From contig JBBELK010000062.1 of assembly GCA_037783545.1 (NCBI GenBank), positions 1,550,001 to 1,614,000 of the forward strand: 64,000 nt of DNA, read 5' to 3'. Positions 1 to 10,743 of the stretch are shown here, one piece after another. The notes under the pieces are model-generated. The model was not told where the DNA came from, searched no databases, and saw only the letters and a program-made list of their open reading frames with translations. The position numbers were made by a program, and so were the translations under genes. How positions within the stretch are numbered: the stretch's first letter is position 1; every line of letters starts with the position of its first letter. Source of the stretch: Henricia sp. BOLD:AAB3569 (lineage: Eukaryota; Echinodermata; Asteroidea; Spinulosida; Echinasteridae).

Positions 1-753
1 CAACGTATATGTAATAAAACGAAACGAAACGTAACGAAACGGCAGTCAACCAATGACGAGGTCGACTGTAATAAATAAAATTAAAACCAAATTTAAGTTT
101 GCTATAATTGCACGTATAAATCAATAAACGACATTTTAAAACTACATTATATATTAAAAACAAAATACACTTACTTATTGATGAAGCATATAGATGAGCC
201 AACAGCACCAGGGCACACGAACAGCTAAGTTGAAACTACATGTACTAGAAACCAATTAGGTATGACTCTGGCAGCCAAGGTGGAAAGAACTGCCAGAATG
301 GAAATTTTGAGCCCTTATATATGGAGCATGGTCATGGTTGAATATCTAGTAACAATAAAGTAAACAGATGTCAGGTACAGTATACAAAGAGTATAATAAA
401 ACCACAATAAAGGCAAATACATGCCAGGCACATTCCAGAATGTGCCCACCAAGGAATACCGGTAGTAGACAAATAAAGCTAGTGATGAGGCTGGGCACAT
501 TCCAGAGTGCCTGCCATGGCACAAATGAATAGAATAACTTACAATAGAATTAATAAAACTAAATCACGCAAATTCCAAAGTGCCTGCTGGCACTTGAATA
601 ATGGATGCCACACAGTCCAGCCACGGCCACCCAACAATTGTTCCTTCCAGAAGCTTCCAAGAATTACCAAAGAACAATTGTCAGGGGGCAGCGGCATGAG
701 CTATGTGGCACCATTGTAACAACTTTGTACCGAACAGATCAGGTCGGGTCACA
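1..753 (-). repeat. Left LTR (element 3' LTR), partial
   Basis: This stretch repeats positions 7172-7924 in direct orientation. It ends in CA on the plus strand (TG on the element strand) directly next to the polypurine tract. The start lies outside the window. The small open frames inside it are identical in both LTRs simply because the LTRs are identical, and they do not resemble known proteins. Confidence 0.93.
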
Positions 754-765
754 CTCACCCCCCTC
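754..765 (-). promoter_or_regulatory. Polypurine tract of the retrotransposon
   Basis: On the element strand this reads GAGGGGGGTGAG and abuts the LTR that begins TGTGACC. A purine run immediately upstream of the 3' LTR is the plus-strand DNA primer of LTR elements. Confidence 0.85.
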
Positions 766-1356
766 AATTGGAATACATGTAGATACAATTTCAAAATATT
801 ATTAGTCATCCTACTTCATTAATATATGTACTGTTTTTATTTTCAAGTCAACTCCTACCGGTATATATTATGGAGATATGAGTGATACTATGTCAAAATA
901 GGTTATCCCAGCCTTTGCTGAAGATAGAGGGTAAACCTCATTAACCTAAGACAGTTCACAATAGACTATTTTTTTTAATACAATACATTATAAATAAAGA
1001 TGACAACAATATTTGCAATAATGAAATACATCTAGTTCGTTCAGAATTATCTGAAATGAGATTATCTCAATGAACAAGTATTTCACGTGCATCATTCTTG
1101 AATATTCATTTCCTCAATACTTGTATAATGACATGCGAGACAGGGTATAGTTCTTAAGTGTAATCTGCGGAATGTATCCAAGTCGTAATTATAAGTGATT
1201 ATAAGTGTTAATTCACACTTTAGTTATCGATACCAATTTCTTCTTAACAGCTTCTAAGATAACAGGAGAATTAATCCACAATAAACCAATATAAAATAAT
1301 AACACTAGGGCATTTTATAAACACAATCTTCATACGTCCCCAACATGATAAATTTG

Positions 1357-2079
1357 CTAGTTAAATACCGAACGTGGTTCCTTAAATGGGTTACGATGTT
1401 GACCACGTGTGGTCCTGTCTGATCGCTTGAACTCTGTAGCTGGTTCATTTTCCAAGACTATTCGTCCTGGTGTTTCTGAACCAACTTGTGGCTTGGGTGG
1501 AGGCACATACTCCGGTACAACAACCGGTATCAACAATCCACCACCAATCTCGAGATCATCATTATCTTCCATTACGGAAGTAAACTCTGTATCATCACTC
1601 CGTGATAACTCAATCTCGGGAGTAGATATTTTTACATACAGGTCCTTTGGAACCAACTTTAACTCTGTTGAATTCACGACTTTAGTGACCTTGGGATCAT
1701 TAACCCGTTGTATTACATACACACTTGAAGTAAGGTCTATTTGTCTAATTACTTTATATACATGCTGATAAAATCTATCTTGTATCTTAAGACTTCCCTG
1801 ATCATGCCTACGCAAATATACAAAGTCACCAATGTTAAATCTATTTGGATTCAACTTCTTCTCATACTGTCTCTTGTTTTTAGCCATGGCTTCACTTAGC
1901 CTTAATTTAGCCAATGAGTATGCTCTTCTTAATCGTTCTTGATGTAGGTTAACCCAATCATCCGTAACCATTGCTATCTTAGCTGGCAAGAGGTGATCTA
2001 TGGGTAAACTCGGTTCTCTACCAAACATTAAATAGAATGGTGAGAACCCAGTAGATGCATGTTCTGTACAATTATACAC
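1357..2079 (-). pseudogene. pol: Integrase C-terminal part of pol, out of frame with the rest
   Basis: This 240-residue frame continues the integrase core. It starts just after the DD35E region with the usual 'GFSPFYLMFGREP' segment, then a basic coiled region, then a GDFVYLRR-type beta-barrel segment as in Gypsy integrase C-terminal domains, and an Arg-rich tail. It overlaps the end of the upstream pol frame by a few bases but lies in another frame, so a small indel near 2072-2086 separates it from the catalytic part. Nothing resembling a frameshift signal is visible there. I read it as a mutational break in this copy (inference). A sequencing error is the alternative. Confidence 0.85.
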
Positions 2080-5000
2080 AAACTAGTTCAGACAAATATT
2101 TAGGCCACAACCGTTTCTCATCAGGAGTCATTGTTCTTAACAAGTCATGCATTGTACGATTAAACCTTTCACATTGTGAATTCCCTTGTGGATGGTATGG
2201 CGTTGTGCGGGATTTCACAATGTGATAAAAGCTACAAAGTTCTTGTATGAGTACAGACTCAAACTGTCGTCCTTGATCAGAGTGTATTCGTTTTGGTACA
2301 CCATATTTCAAAATCCATTCATTCACTAGAATTCGAGCAGTAGTTTTAGCTGTCTGATCCTTAGTGGGTATAGCAACTGTGAACTTTGAAAACACATCAG
2401 TAATTACAAGTACATTCTCTATGTGGCCTGACATAGGTAATGATGTAAAATCCATAGCCACAATTTCTAATGGTTGCGAAGCACAAATATGTTTAAGAGG
2501 ATTTCTCACTGATGGATTAGGTAGTTTAGTCACAACACATCGTTCACAGTTCTGTATCCAAAGTTTAACATCATTATACATATGGGGCCAGTAACAACGA
2601 CCTCTAATCAAAGACAGTGTACGTTCTTCCCCTTGATGTCCGAAACTATTATGAAGCAGAGTCAAAACCTTGGGTTTCAACACAGCAGGTAACACGACTT
2701 GATGAAGGGGTCCCAATGTAGGGTCAAGAACATCACGATATAAAACCCCATCTATTAACGACAATCTCTTAGCTTGTCTACAGAGAGCATTAACAGTCGG
2801 TGATTTAGGCACATTTGCTCTATGTCCCACAGGATTTTGTACAAAGTGTCGAAGATAGAAACCAATGTCTGCATCTTCTTGTTGTAACTTTTGCATTTCA
2901 TCCCGAGTGACAGATGGAAAAACCGATATAGTCGAACAGTAAGCAGATTTTACCCTAGCTGCACTTAATTCCATACAGTCTTTTAAAACAGCATAGTGAA
3001 GATCAACAGGTAGATCACTGGAACCCAAAGTTGCAGAACTAATCGTCATATCTTGCTTTGAAGGTTGCATATCTTCACTAGACTGGAACTGTCGAGACAA
3101 CCCATCAGCGTTCTTGTTCACTTTACCAGGACGATACTCAATTGTGAAGTCGTAGGAGGCTAAACTTGCTACCCATCTAAGTTCCGTCGCACCCAATTTA
3201 GCGGTGTTCAAGTGAGTCAATGGATTATTGTCGGTACGAGCGATAAACGTAGCACTGTACAAATAATCACGAAATTTTTCCGTGATTGCCCACTTAAGTC
3301 CCATCAGCTCTAATTTCATAGCACTGTAATTCTGCATTGTGCGTTCATTGCCTCGTAGACCTCTACTGGCATATGCTATTACTTTTTCTGTACCATCTTG
3401 CACTTGGGAGAGTACAGCACCAAACCCCGACAAACTGGCGTCAACGTCCAAAATAAATGGCTTGTCAAAATCTGCAAAGGCCAAAATAGGAGGGGAAATA
3501 AATTTCAACTTCAGCGCATCCATTGACCCTTGGCATTCCTCCGTCCATCGGTTCTTAAAGTAGGAAGAAGAATGATGCTGACAGTCCCCAACTAAACGAT
3601 GTAAAGGCCGAGCAATCTTTGCAAAGTCATCAATGTACCGGCGATAATAACTGGCAAATCCAAGAAAGGTACGAAGTTGCTTCACCGTCTGGGGAACAGG
3701 CCATTCTAAAATCGCTTGTACCTTGTCTGGACTTGTCGCTATTCCATCAGTAGATAACACATGCCCCAGATACGAGATCTCTTTACAAAACAGATGACAT
3801 TTACTGGGTTTCAGTTTCAGATTATGTTGTCTCAACCGAGTAAAAACTAGATCTAGATGTTGTAGGTGATCGTCGAAAGTCTTAGAATAGATACAGATGT
3901 CATCTAGGTATACAAACAACATCTGGTACATAAGGTCACCGACACAGCGTTGCATGAGACGTTGAAAGGTTGCGGGTGCTCCGCATAATCCAAAAGGCAT
4001 TCGTATGTATTCATAAAGACCCATTGGCCCAATAAACGCAGTCTTTTCACGATCAGTTTCTTTCACTCGTACCTGATGATAACCGCTAGCCAAATCAAGA
4101 GAACTAAAATATTTGGCACCTACAGGAGCATCAAGTAGTTCTGAAATTCTGGGTAGTGGAAAGGCGTCACGTTTTGTAACAGCATTTAAACGTCTATAAT
4201 CGACACACATGCGGAGCGAACCGTCCTTTTTCCTAGCTAGAACAATGGGGGAAGCATAAGGACTACAGCTTTCTTTCACAATCCCATTATCAATCAACTG
4301 TTGGATGTGCGTCTTTACCTCATTATATTGATTTGGTGGTATTCTCCGAAAATGTTGAGCTATAGGCTGTGAACTGGTAACAGTAATGCTATGTTCAATG
4401 GTATCTGTATCACCAAGGTCAAAGTCATGCAATGCAAACACATCTCTATGGTGCATAAGAAGCTGCTTAAGTTTCAAACTCTGCTCCTCATTGCCTGAAA
4501 AATCAGACAAGTCTATTGGAATGTCAAAATCAGTAGCAGACGATAAATTAGGCGGTGTTGATCTCAAAACATGAATCTCACTTGTTGTTGCATTAAAACA
4601 CAGAGGTTTATCAGCCAATACATGATCCAAACAGTGTACTATACCAAGACGAGTATTAGGCTTTAATGTAAAACCTTTTGTCGATATATTGTCAATTCTT
4701 AGTTGAAACTTGTCACCGACTTTAACTACAGTTGTCGGAAGCAATATCCCTGATGGAAGATGCTCACTGTCACGAAGTGGTTCTACAACGGCCATTTTAT
4801 AAGGTACATTACACCTTACATCTACAATGGTAGACGATTCAGGAAAAATATACACTGGTTTTCCTACAGACTTAACAAAAGCAGTTGTTTCCCAGCTTTT
4901 CAGTTCGGCATTCACCTGCAAGGTTAAGACTGACTGTAGCAAGTCTAGTTCATTGGTTGTCTGTGTAACATCAGTTACTTGAGAATCAAATAAAAGTGGT

Positions 5001-5422
5001 AAAACATTCATTCCGAGTAATCCAGGGACTTTCTTCTTCTCAAGTTTACTAGTCTCATCAACCGAGTCTTTAACTACCAAAAATCCTACATTTGGTACAC
5101 AAGTATCCTTGTAGCAAACGTCTACTTCTAAATATCCAATGTATGGAATATCGAGACCATTTGCTGTCGTGATACGCAGGTAGACTTGTTTTAGCTCTAC
5201 TCCTAATTTCTGGAAATTATTACGGAAACAGTCCTCAGTAATGGTAGAAATCATTGACCCTGTGTCAATCAAACAATTGATATCAATACCATTCATTTGT
5301 ATGACAAATGTAGGACATTTCCCTATCAACTGACTGTTCTGTTGTACCGTTTCGGTTTTGGCTCTTTTGGGGGTCCCTACATCACTCTCAATCAATGGAC
5401 CCTGATCATTGAGAGCACCTAG
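2072..5422 (-). CDS. pol: Pol polyprotein: protease, reverse transcriptase, RNase H, integrase core
   Basis: This is a Ty3/Gypsy-type Pol. Numbering from the TTG codon at 5395, an aspartic protease has its Asp-Thr-Gly at about 44-46. RT motifs include '[10 protein letters not shown]' (432-441) and the YLDD active site (496-499). RNase H begins at about 648 with an LDVDAS motif. Integrase has a zinc site formed by His915, His920, Cys950 and Cys953, and the catalytic triad Asp982, Asp1040, Glu1076 with exactly 35 residues between the last two. The frame has no ATG near its start and is open back to the slippery site at 5422-5428, so it should be made by -1 frameshifting from gag. It stops early at 2072; the integrase C-terminus follows in another frame. 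Confidence 0.95.
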   Translation of the reverse strand, partial: LGALNDQGPLIESDVGTPKRAKTETVQQNSQLIGKCPTFVIQMNGIDINCLIDTGSMISTITEDCFRNNFQKLGVELKQVYLRITTANGLDIPYIGYLEVDVCYKDTCVPNVGFLVVKDSVDETSKLEKKKVPGLLGMNVLPLLFDSQVTDVTQTTNELDLLQSVLTLQVNAELKSWETTAFVKSVGKPVYIFPESSTIVDVRCNVPYKMAVVEPLRDSEHLPSGILLPTTVVKVGDKFQLRIDNISTKGFTLKPNTRLGIVHCLDHVLADKPLCFNATTSEIHVLRSTPPNLSSATDFDIPIDLSDFSGNEEQSLKLKQLLMHHRDVFALHDFDLGDTDTIEHSITVTSSQPIAQHFRRIPPNQYNEVKTHIQQLIDNGIVKESCSPYASPIVLARKKDGSLRMCVDYRRLNAVTKRDAFPLPRISELLDAPVGAKYFSSLDLASGYHQVRVKETDREKTAFIGPMGLYEYIRMPFGLCGAPATFQRLMQRCVGDLMYQMLFVYLDDICIYSKTFDDHLQHLDLVFTRLRQHNLKLKPSKCHLFCKEISYLGHVLSTDGIATSPDKVQAILEWPVPQTVKQLRTFLGFASYYRRYIDDFAKIARPLHRLVGDCQHHSSSYFKNRWTEECQGSMDALKLKFISPPILAFADFDKPFILDVDASLSGFGAVLSQVQDGTEKVIAYASRGLRGNERTMQNYSAMKLELMGLKWAITEKFRDYLYSATFIARTDNNPLTHLNTAKLGATELRWVASLASYDFTIEYRPGKVNKNADGLSRQFQSSEDMQPSKQDMTISSATLGSSDLPVDLHYAVLKDCMELSAARVKSAYCSTISVFPSVTRDEMQKLQQEDADIGFYLRHFVQNPVGHRANVPKSPTVNALCRQAKRLSLIDGVLYRDVLDPTLGPLHQVVLPAVLKPKVLTLLHNSFGHQGEERTLSLIRGRCYWPHMYNDVKLWIQNCERCVVTKLPNPSVRNPLKHICASQPLEIVAMDFTSLPMSGHIENVLVITDVFSKFTVAIPTKDQTAKTTARILVNEWILKYGVPKRIHSDQGRQFESVLIQELCSFYHIVKSRTTPYHPQGNSQCERFNRTMHDLLRTMTPDEKRLWPKYLSELVCV

Positions 5423-5428
5423 TTTCCC
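5385..5428 (-). promoter_or_regulatory. Programmed -1 ribosomal frameshift signal between gag and pol
   Basis: On the element strand the heptamer G GGA AAC (5428-5422) sits in the gag frame immediately before the gag stop codon TAG (5421-5419). After a 6-base spacer, CTCTCAAT (5415-5408) can pair perfectly with ATTGAGAG (5392-5385) around a 15-base loop. pol is in the -1 frame relative to gag and opens exactly at the heptamer. Slippery heptamer, short spacer and stem-loop is the established retroviral architecture. The loop may form a pseudoknot, which I cannot test here. Confidence 0.88.
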
Positions 5429-6396
5429 TGGTTCAATGCAGCAGACAAGGATTTCTTCAATTCTTCAATTTCCTTATTCGCTTGTTCTAGTTTAAGATAG
5501 TAACACTTAGAATCTGTATGGCCAATACGGCCGCAATATGAACATTGACCCTTATTTACAGGTCTTTGTCTTACAGGTACATGTACAGTATCTGTTACTC
5601 GAGTTGAAGTTGCAGTACAATTATGCATATGATCTTGCATTTGCTTAGATAAGTCAGTTAACTGTTTTTGTTGTTGATCTAACTGTTGCTGTTGTTTACG
5701 GATTAAATCCAGAACTTGCCCTACTTCAACTCGGACCTGTGACGCCTCTGAGGTAACTTTTAGTTTTTTTTCTTCCCCCTCTTCAGCCCATTTAATGGCT
5801 TCCGCCCTTAGTTCAAAGAAATCAACTTCGGGTTCTTCTGAAATAATACGTTTAAGATGTCTACGTAGGTTTATATCCAACACACCGTCTGCAAATTGAT
5901 CATTAAGTACTTGGCCCTTAGAAACCAACAAGTGTGGGGAACGACGTTTAGCTTTATCAAACAGATCCAACAAGGCATGAGAAAAGTCACGCAAGTTCTC
6001 CGTTTCTCTCTGTTTACGTTCAAAAAAAGTACGCTGTAGTTTTACAGTAGAACCTCTTTCCCCAAAAACCTCGCGAAGGATACCAAAAGCATGTTCAGGG
6101 TCCATGGGGGCTCTATATTTCACTTCTTCCTTAGCAGGACCAGTTAAGTACTGTATGACATAATCAAGTTTCTCTTTGTTTGACCATTTATGGGATTCTA
6201 GAAACGATCGCATGTCATAAATCCAGTCATCTAATTGTTCTCCTGGCATGCCAGAAAAGGAACGTATTTTCTTTTGAGTGGGTACCATGACAAAAGTTGA
6301 TGGGGGCTGTACATGACTCATAAATTCCGCTTGGTTGAATCTTGAACGAAGCATATCAATTTGTTCTAAAATATCTTGTTTAGATGGTTCAGCCAT
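5419..6396 (-). CDS. gag: Gag protein with capsid-like region and zinc knuckle
   Basis: This is the structural protein of the retrotransposon. The open frame extends to an ATG at 6462, but its first 22 residues are hydrophobic and unlike Gag. The ATG at 6396 (MAEPSKQD...) is the likelier start. Numbered from 6462, residues about 60-225 form a capsid-type helical region with the conserved features of Gypsy Gag families: a Trp-rich '[12 protein letters not shown]' helix and '[10 protein letters not shown]'. A Gln-rich predicted coiled coil follows at 250-275. A CCHC zinc knuckle (Cys307, Cys310, His315, Cys320) should bind RNA. The frame ends in TAG directly after the slippery heptamer. No break is seen in gag. 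Confidence 0.9.
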   Translation of the reverse strand: MAEPSKQDILEQIDMLRSRFNQAEFMSHVQPPSTFVMVPTQKKIRSFSGMPGEQLDDWIYDMRSFLESHKWSNKEKLDYVIQYLTGPAKEEVKYRAPMDPEHAFGILREVFGERGSTVKLQRTFFERKQRETENLRDFSHALLDLFDKAKRRSPHLLVSKGQVLNDQFADGVLDINLRRHLKRIISEEPEVDFFELRAEAIKWAEEGEEKKLKVTSEASQVRVEVGQVLDLIRKQQQQLDQQQKQLTDLSKQMQDHMHNCTATSTRVTDTVHVPVRQRPVNKGQCSYCGRIGHTDSKCYYLKLEQANKEIEELKKSLSAALNQGN

Positions 6397-6462
6397 GTTT
6401 ACTTCTAACCCTTTTACAGTCCAACTAATTACAAGTAACCAGATCAATACAACTACTGCCAT

Positions 6463-6994
6463 AATAATGTCAATTTACATACAAAATACACATGACCATG
6501 CACCATATATAAAACAAAATCTTGGTTTACCTTAATCCTAGGCGTTTCAACCGTGCTCAAGCTGTCAGGTGCTGTCAACTCTGTATAATGCAACAAAATT
6601 AAATGTTAATTACAAGTACACAACATTACATCTAACATTACACAAAATATTTAAACAGTAAATTAATAAACAAAAAAAGTGAGTTAATCCCACCCCAACT
6701 GCCAGATATGAGAGTTCAACTTAGCTGCACGAGTTGCCGCAGTGCTGGTAATAAGGAAGAACGATCCTGGAAATATGCTGCAAGATTGAACGTTCCATTC
6801 CAGGTACCCGCAACAAGGCCGTCACTGCTTGTGTCCCTTGACAAGGCACTTGATGAAGTTGACTGCCGTTTATAGAATTCAATTTTGTTTTTGTTTCATT
6901 TTTTTATTTTATTTATTTATTTTTCTTTCTTTTCCCAAATTTACTAGGAAATTATAAATTGGATTGATTCACATGAATTTCTGAAAACACCCAC
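6463..6994 (-). other. Retrotransposon leader between primer site and gag
   Basis: No gene is recognised here. The stretch is A+T rich with short homopolymers, and would be the 5' untranslated leader and packaging region of the element RNA. Confidence 0.6.
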
Positions 6995-7010
6995 CCTGCC
7001 GACTACGCCA
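6995..7010 (-). promoter_or_regulatory. Primer binding site matching tRNA-Ser
   Basis: The plus-strand word CCTGCCGACTACGCCA equals the 3' end of metazoan tRNA-Ser including CCA (recalled from known tRNA-Ser genes). The element strand is therefore complementary to it over 16 bases. It lies two bases from the right LTR, the normal position for minus-strand priming. Confidence 0.85.
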
Positions 7011-7012
7011 AA

Positions 7013-7924
7013 TGTAACCAAGTGGTACAATTAAATGATAATATTTACAGATAAATGGAAACAGAGGGTGCTCCACAAAAAGGAAAACATGCAAACCAAA
7101 ACAATTATAATTTGCTTCAACTTCCTTTGTTTAATTTCAATTTCTAGCGTAATTAATAAATCAAACGTACTCAACGTATATGTAATAAAACGAAACGAAA
7201 CGTAACGAAACGGCAGTCAACCAATGACGAGGTCGACTGTAATAAATAAAATTAAAACCAAATTTAAGTTTGCTATAATTGCACGTATAAATCAATAAAC
7301 GACATTTTAAAACTACATTATATATTAAAAACAAAATACACTTACTTATTGATGAAGCATATAGATGAGCCAACAGCACCAGGGCACACGAACAGCTAAG
7401 TTGAAACTACATGTACTAGAAACCAATTAGGTATGACTCTGGCAGCCAAGGTGGAAAGAACTGCCAGAATGGAAATTTTGAGCCCTTATATATGGAGCAT
7501 GGTCATGGTTGAATATCTAGTAACAATAAAGTAAACAGATGTCAGGTACAGTATACAAAGAGTATAATAAAACCACAATAAAGGCAAATACATGCCAGGC
7601 ACATTCCAGAATGTGCCCACCAAGGAATACCGGTAGTAGACAAATAAAGCTAGTGATGAGGCTGGGCACATTCCAGAGTGCCTGCCATGGCACAAATGAA
7701 TAGAATAACTTACAATAGAATTAATAAAACTAAATCACGCAAATTCCAAAGTGCCTGCTGGCACTTGAATAATGGATGCCACACAGTCCAGCCACGGCCA
7801 CCCAACAATTGTTCCTTCCAGAAGCTTCCAAGAATTACCAAAGAACAATTGTCAGGGGGCAGCGGCATGAGCTATGTGGCACCATTGTAACAACTTTGTA
7901 CCGAACAGATCAGGTCGGGTCACA
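7013..7924 (-). repeat. Right LTR (element 5' LTR), complete, 912 bp
   Basis: It runs TGTAACCA to GGGTCACA on the plus strand, that is TGTGACCC to TGGTTACA on the element strand, with the canonical TG and CA ends. The left edge is fixed by the primer site and the right edge by the point where the two LTR copies diverge (754 versus 7925). Confidence 0.9.
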
Positions 7925-8129
7925 TATACTATATTATCAACTTGAGATAACGAAGAAGGAGTTGCAGTTTTAGAAGTGGGAGGAAAACCCCCAGAGAAAT
8001 ACCACAGGGGAAAACCCACGCGGTCAAGTAGGGACTGCAAACCCAATCCACATACACGCCCCGGATTCGAACCCGGGACCCCAGAGGTGAAAGGCGAGGA
8101 AAGAACCCGTACGCCAACCCGACCGCCCC
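7925..8129 (-). mobile_element. tRNA-derived SINE (family 1), interrupted by the LTR element
   Basis: On the minus strand it begins GGGCGGTCGGGTTGGCG and contains a Pol III B box (GGTTCGAATCC). The head CGCCTTTCACCTCTGG resembles tRNA-Glu(UUC). It is the same family as 48855-49141 and 50438-50680. Compared with those copies, its (CAA)n tail side is missing exactly at the LTR border, so the retrotransposon landed inside this SINE. Confidence 0.85.
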
Positions 8130-9149
8130 ATGTGTAGTGTACAGTATGTAGGCCTGTCTGATGCAATTATGGCGACATCACACGTAGTCAGTGTTACAAC
8201 TGAGGAAATCAACGGTAGTTTGCATTATGCAGCCTACAAATTGCAAATTAATGACTTTCACGAAGACCAGAAGATATCCCTCACATATTTTCTGTAAAGG
8301 TATGACGTGTTTGTGAACTTACCAACTGGGTATAGGCTATACGTACGGAAAATCTGCTATTTTTCAAACAGCACCGTATTGTTCTGTCAAAACAACCGTT
8401 AACCAATGAGCTTTCGCGTCTCGGTGCTCTGTTCGAAAAGTTTGCATAAAGAGTCCCCGCCCATAAAACACATCGAATACAGAAAGAACAAGGCTATGAT
8501 ACAGCCTCGCCCGAGAAGTCAGGATTCAGACCAAGATATTTTGGTAACCAGACTATTTTGGCGCACTTTCGCTGCATAGCATACAGGCAAATTCTTCACG
8601 GATTCACACAATTTCATACATAGCCTTGGACAAGGCTATGCATAATAGTGAAAGTAGTGTGGCGCGTTTACTACTCGGAGAGCAGGTCGCTGATTGTCCC
8701 ACAAAATATTTATATACTTCTCATCTGCGTGAGCGGCTACACAATGAGATGGGGATATTATCACGAACGGAGGATTAATGCAAACCTAAGGCCTGTTCGT
8801 TTGTTGGCAATCTACCAACGAAAGGGGGTCTAATTCACGCCCTATAGAAACACAAGAGGCAGAGAGGTTCACTTATATTTCAACTGGTTTTGATGATAAC
8901 CTCAACAACAAAGAATAGGAGATAAGCCTCATAACATATAAGTAATACACAGGTACTTTAGCCAAATTAACTGGATGAGGTTTAGTGAACTAGTAAACCT
9001 CGGCCATACCGGGGTACCGGGTCACCATAGGTAACCCTCAACTGTCGTTCCCCAACTAAACCTTATTATATACCTCATACATTGAGTCTCGTTAACTGAT
9101 TGGTTAAAAGCAGATCACCTGACATGGAATAGTTTAACCATTTCCGACG
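8130..9149. other. Stretch without recognised gene
   Basis: I see no protein-like frame with splice sites and no known RNA. The longest frame (8648-8833) looks random. Any upstream HNMT exon is not recognisable here. Confidence 0.5.
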
Positions 9150-9259
9150 GCAACTAAAAAAAGTACTATTGTTTGACCTTTGCGTCATAGGTCAAAGGAT
9201 AGTACAATTTTGGGCAACTGAAAAAGTACTATTGTTTGACCTCTGCGTCATAGGTCAAA
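9150..9259. repeat. Two direct copies of a 47-bp unit
   Basis: Copies at 9150-9196 and 9213-9259 share AAAAAGTACTATTGTTTGAC followed by CTYTGCGTCATAGGTCAAA. Each carries an internal inverted repeat TTGACC / GGTCAA, like an everted nuclear-receptor half-site pair. Confidence 0.8.
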
Positions 9260-9294
9260 AATACCAATAATTTTGACACATAAAATCAATGTAT

Positions 9295-9500
9295 GAGGTA
9301 TATAAAACAAATATTGACTGCTCTTTATTCGGGTTATGGAGCAAACTATCGTCCCTCGGTTATTTTGAGACGGCAGGCCTGCTATTTTCCCTCGGCCTAC
9401 GGCCTCGGGAAAATAGCAGGCCTGCCGTCTCAAAATAACCTCGGGACGATAGTTTGCACCATCACCCTCATGAGCAGTCAATATTTGTATACTATGCCTC
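9295..9500. repeat. Long hairpin, arms of about 95 bp
   Basis: The right arm (9401-9500) is nearly the exact reverse complement of the left arm (9295-9394) around a loop of only a few bases. Strong blocks include TTTTGAGACGGCAGGCCTGC and ACAAATATTGACTGCTC. It could be a foldback element or yield a double-stranded RNA. No clear target duplication is seen. Confidence 0.85.
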
Positions 9501-9752
9501 AAGGCACAGTACACTGTATACCTCAACGTACCTATACCTCGCTCCGCAAGGACTCTCACAGTCCCGAGCGCGTGTGTGTACCCGATGAAAGCTAGACCAA
9601 CTCTGGTCTTTCTTGGAACACAACCAGAGCAGAGCGCCCTCAAGTTACCATATTATTTTATCACAGTAGCAAAGAGTCGATTGTTACGACCGAAAACTAT
9701 TAGCGTGAAATGTACCAACATTGCCCGGTCGGGTGCACGGTGTGACCCGGCG

Positions 9753-10133
9753 GCGATATTTTTTTCCGTACCACATATTCGCTATGGGGCTTCATCGATT
9801 GGTGCATTGTAAATGAATATTCATATTTTCTATATAGCGCCTCCAAGAGTTATTAAATAAAAGGATATAAGAAAGAAAATTGAAGAGTTTGTCGAGTCGT
9901 TTGGTAGCCTAGTGGTTAAGACGTAGTGCTATCAATCGAGAGATTGCAGGTTCGAATCTCCTATCGAATCTCGTATTAATTTTTTTTTTACTATTAATTG
10001 AGGAAAGAGTGGTATGGTGTGGGGTTATGTTGAGGTAGTTATCGACAAAACACATCAGTATGCAACATATGCATAGGGGTTAAACCAATCAGAAGCAATG
10101 TTCGCTAAACAGCGGTACGGAAAAAAATATCGC
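9753..10133. mobile_element. 381-bp non-autonomous DNA transposon with 9-bp target duplication
   Basis: Perfect 20-bp terminal inverted repeats, GCGATATTTTTTTCCGTACC on the left (9753-9772) and its complement on the right (10114-10133), are flanked by identical 9-mers GACCCGGCG (9744-9752 and 10134-10142). A 9-bp duplication is typical of Mutator-like elements (established); assignment to that superfamily is inference. It encodes no transposase and contains the tRNA-like sequence at 9907-9970. It lies about 125 bp upstream of an HNMT-like exon. Confidence 0.85.
9907..9970 (+). tRNA. tRNA-like sequence with Pol III boxes, probably not functional
   Basis: An A-box-like TAGCCTAGTGG and a B-box-like GGTTCGAATC occur at tRNA-like spacing, followed by a run of ten T residues just downstream that could terminate Pol III. 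The T-stem pairs poorly (only about two pairs), so I read it as a tRNA pseudogene or a SINE head carried inside the 9753-10133 transposon. Confidence 0.4.
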
Positions 10134-10258
10134 GACCCGGCGTATACCCAAGACACCCACTGCATGAGTCCACGGTGAAATTAATACCGGCCCACCAGCA
10201 ACCGCTCGTATAAAAATACCGGTGGCAAGGGGTTAATCCTGTAACTATTTTTTTTCAG

Positions 10259-10582
10259 GTGACGTAGACAGCATTGTCATTCCACTTCTCAAAAATACCT
10301 GTAAACCGACCAAGATTCACGCCACCATTGTTGAGCCTGATGCCACGTTTTTTACGAAATACAAGGATCTAGTGGCTAAGGAATCGTCCAAGTTTGAAGG
10401 CATTCAATTTGACTGGCGCCAACAGACATTGGAGGAGTACAAGGATTCTGCGGGAGACGGCAAGTTTAGTTTCATCGGGTGCATGCAGTGCATTTACTTC
10501 CTGGGAGACTTGGACAAAACTTTTCCGTTCATGTACAATAGCTTGGAGGAGGGAGGAGTCATGTTTGTGACCATGTCAGCAG
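10259..10582 (+). CDS. HNMT: Histamine N-methyltransferase-like, internal exon (SAM-binding core)
   Basis: HNMT moves a methyl group from S-adenosylmethionine to the imidazole of histamine in the cytosol. This exon begins after a polypyrimidine tract and CAG (10256-10258) with two bases of a split codon, and ends at 10582 before GTGAGT (phase 1). Its translation contains 'TIVEPDATFFTKYKDLVAK', which aligns with the human segment around 'VVEPSAEQIAKYKELVAK' from memory, then 'FDWRQQTLEEYKD' and 'FIGCMQCIYFLGD', matching the strands around the SAM pocket. The upstream glycine-rich motif exon is not seen. Exact substrate cannot be told, as invertebrates have many HNMT-like paralogues. Confidence 0.82.
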
Positions 10583-10743
10583 GTGAGTAAAGCCGCGCTC
10601 AGGTCGACCTGCGATTCTCTTGCGCCGCGACAAAACACTCGGCATCAAACAACAAAAGTGATGCTCAGGGGTCAATTTTATAAAGCTGTTTAGCAGAAAA
10701 ATGTGCTTAATCAAAAATTTGTGTGCTTTATAAAAATGTGCAT

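Larger units (their letters stand above)
1..7924 (-). mobile_element. Ty3/Gypsy LTR retrotransposon, left LTR cut by window edge
   Basis: The parts read on the minus strand in the order right LTR (the element's 5' LTR), tRNA-Ser primer site, leader, gag, -1 frameshift site, pol (protease, RT, RNase H, integrase), short 3' untranslated part, polypurine tract and left LTR. Domain order with integrase last places it in Ty3/Gypsy. The two LTRs align at a constant offset of 7171 over the visible 753 bases, and the stretches compared are identical, so the insertion is recent. Projecting the right LTR start puts about 158 bases of the left LTR outside the window. No env-like frame is seen. The 766-1356 stretch between pol and the polypurine tract shows no gene. 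One frame break in integrase probably makes this copy non-autonomous. Confidence 0.95.

Noticed and set aside
5423-6462. Gag start at 6462 with a signal-like N-terminus
   Set aside because: The first 22 residues are hydrophobic and unlike Gag; the internal ATG at 6396 gives a usual Gag start. A signal anchor is possible but unlikely.
9907-9970. Functional tRNA gene
   Set aside because: The T-stem does not pair properly and the sequence lies inside a transposon.
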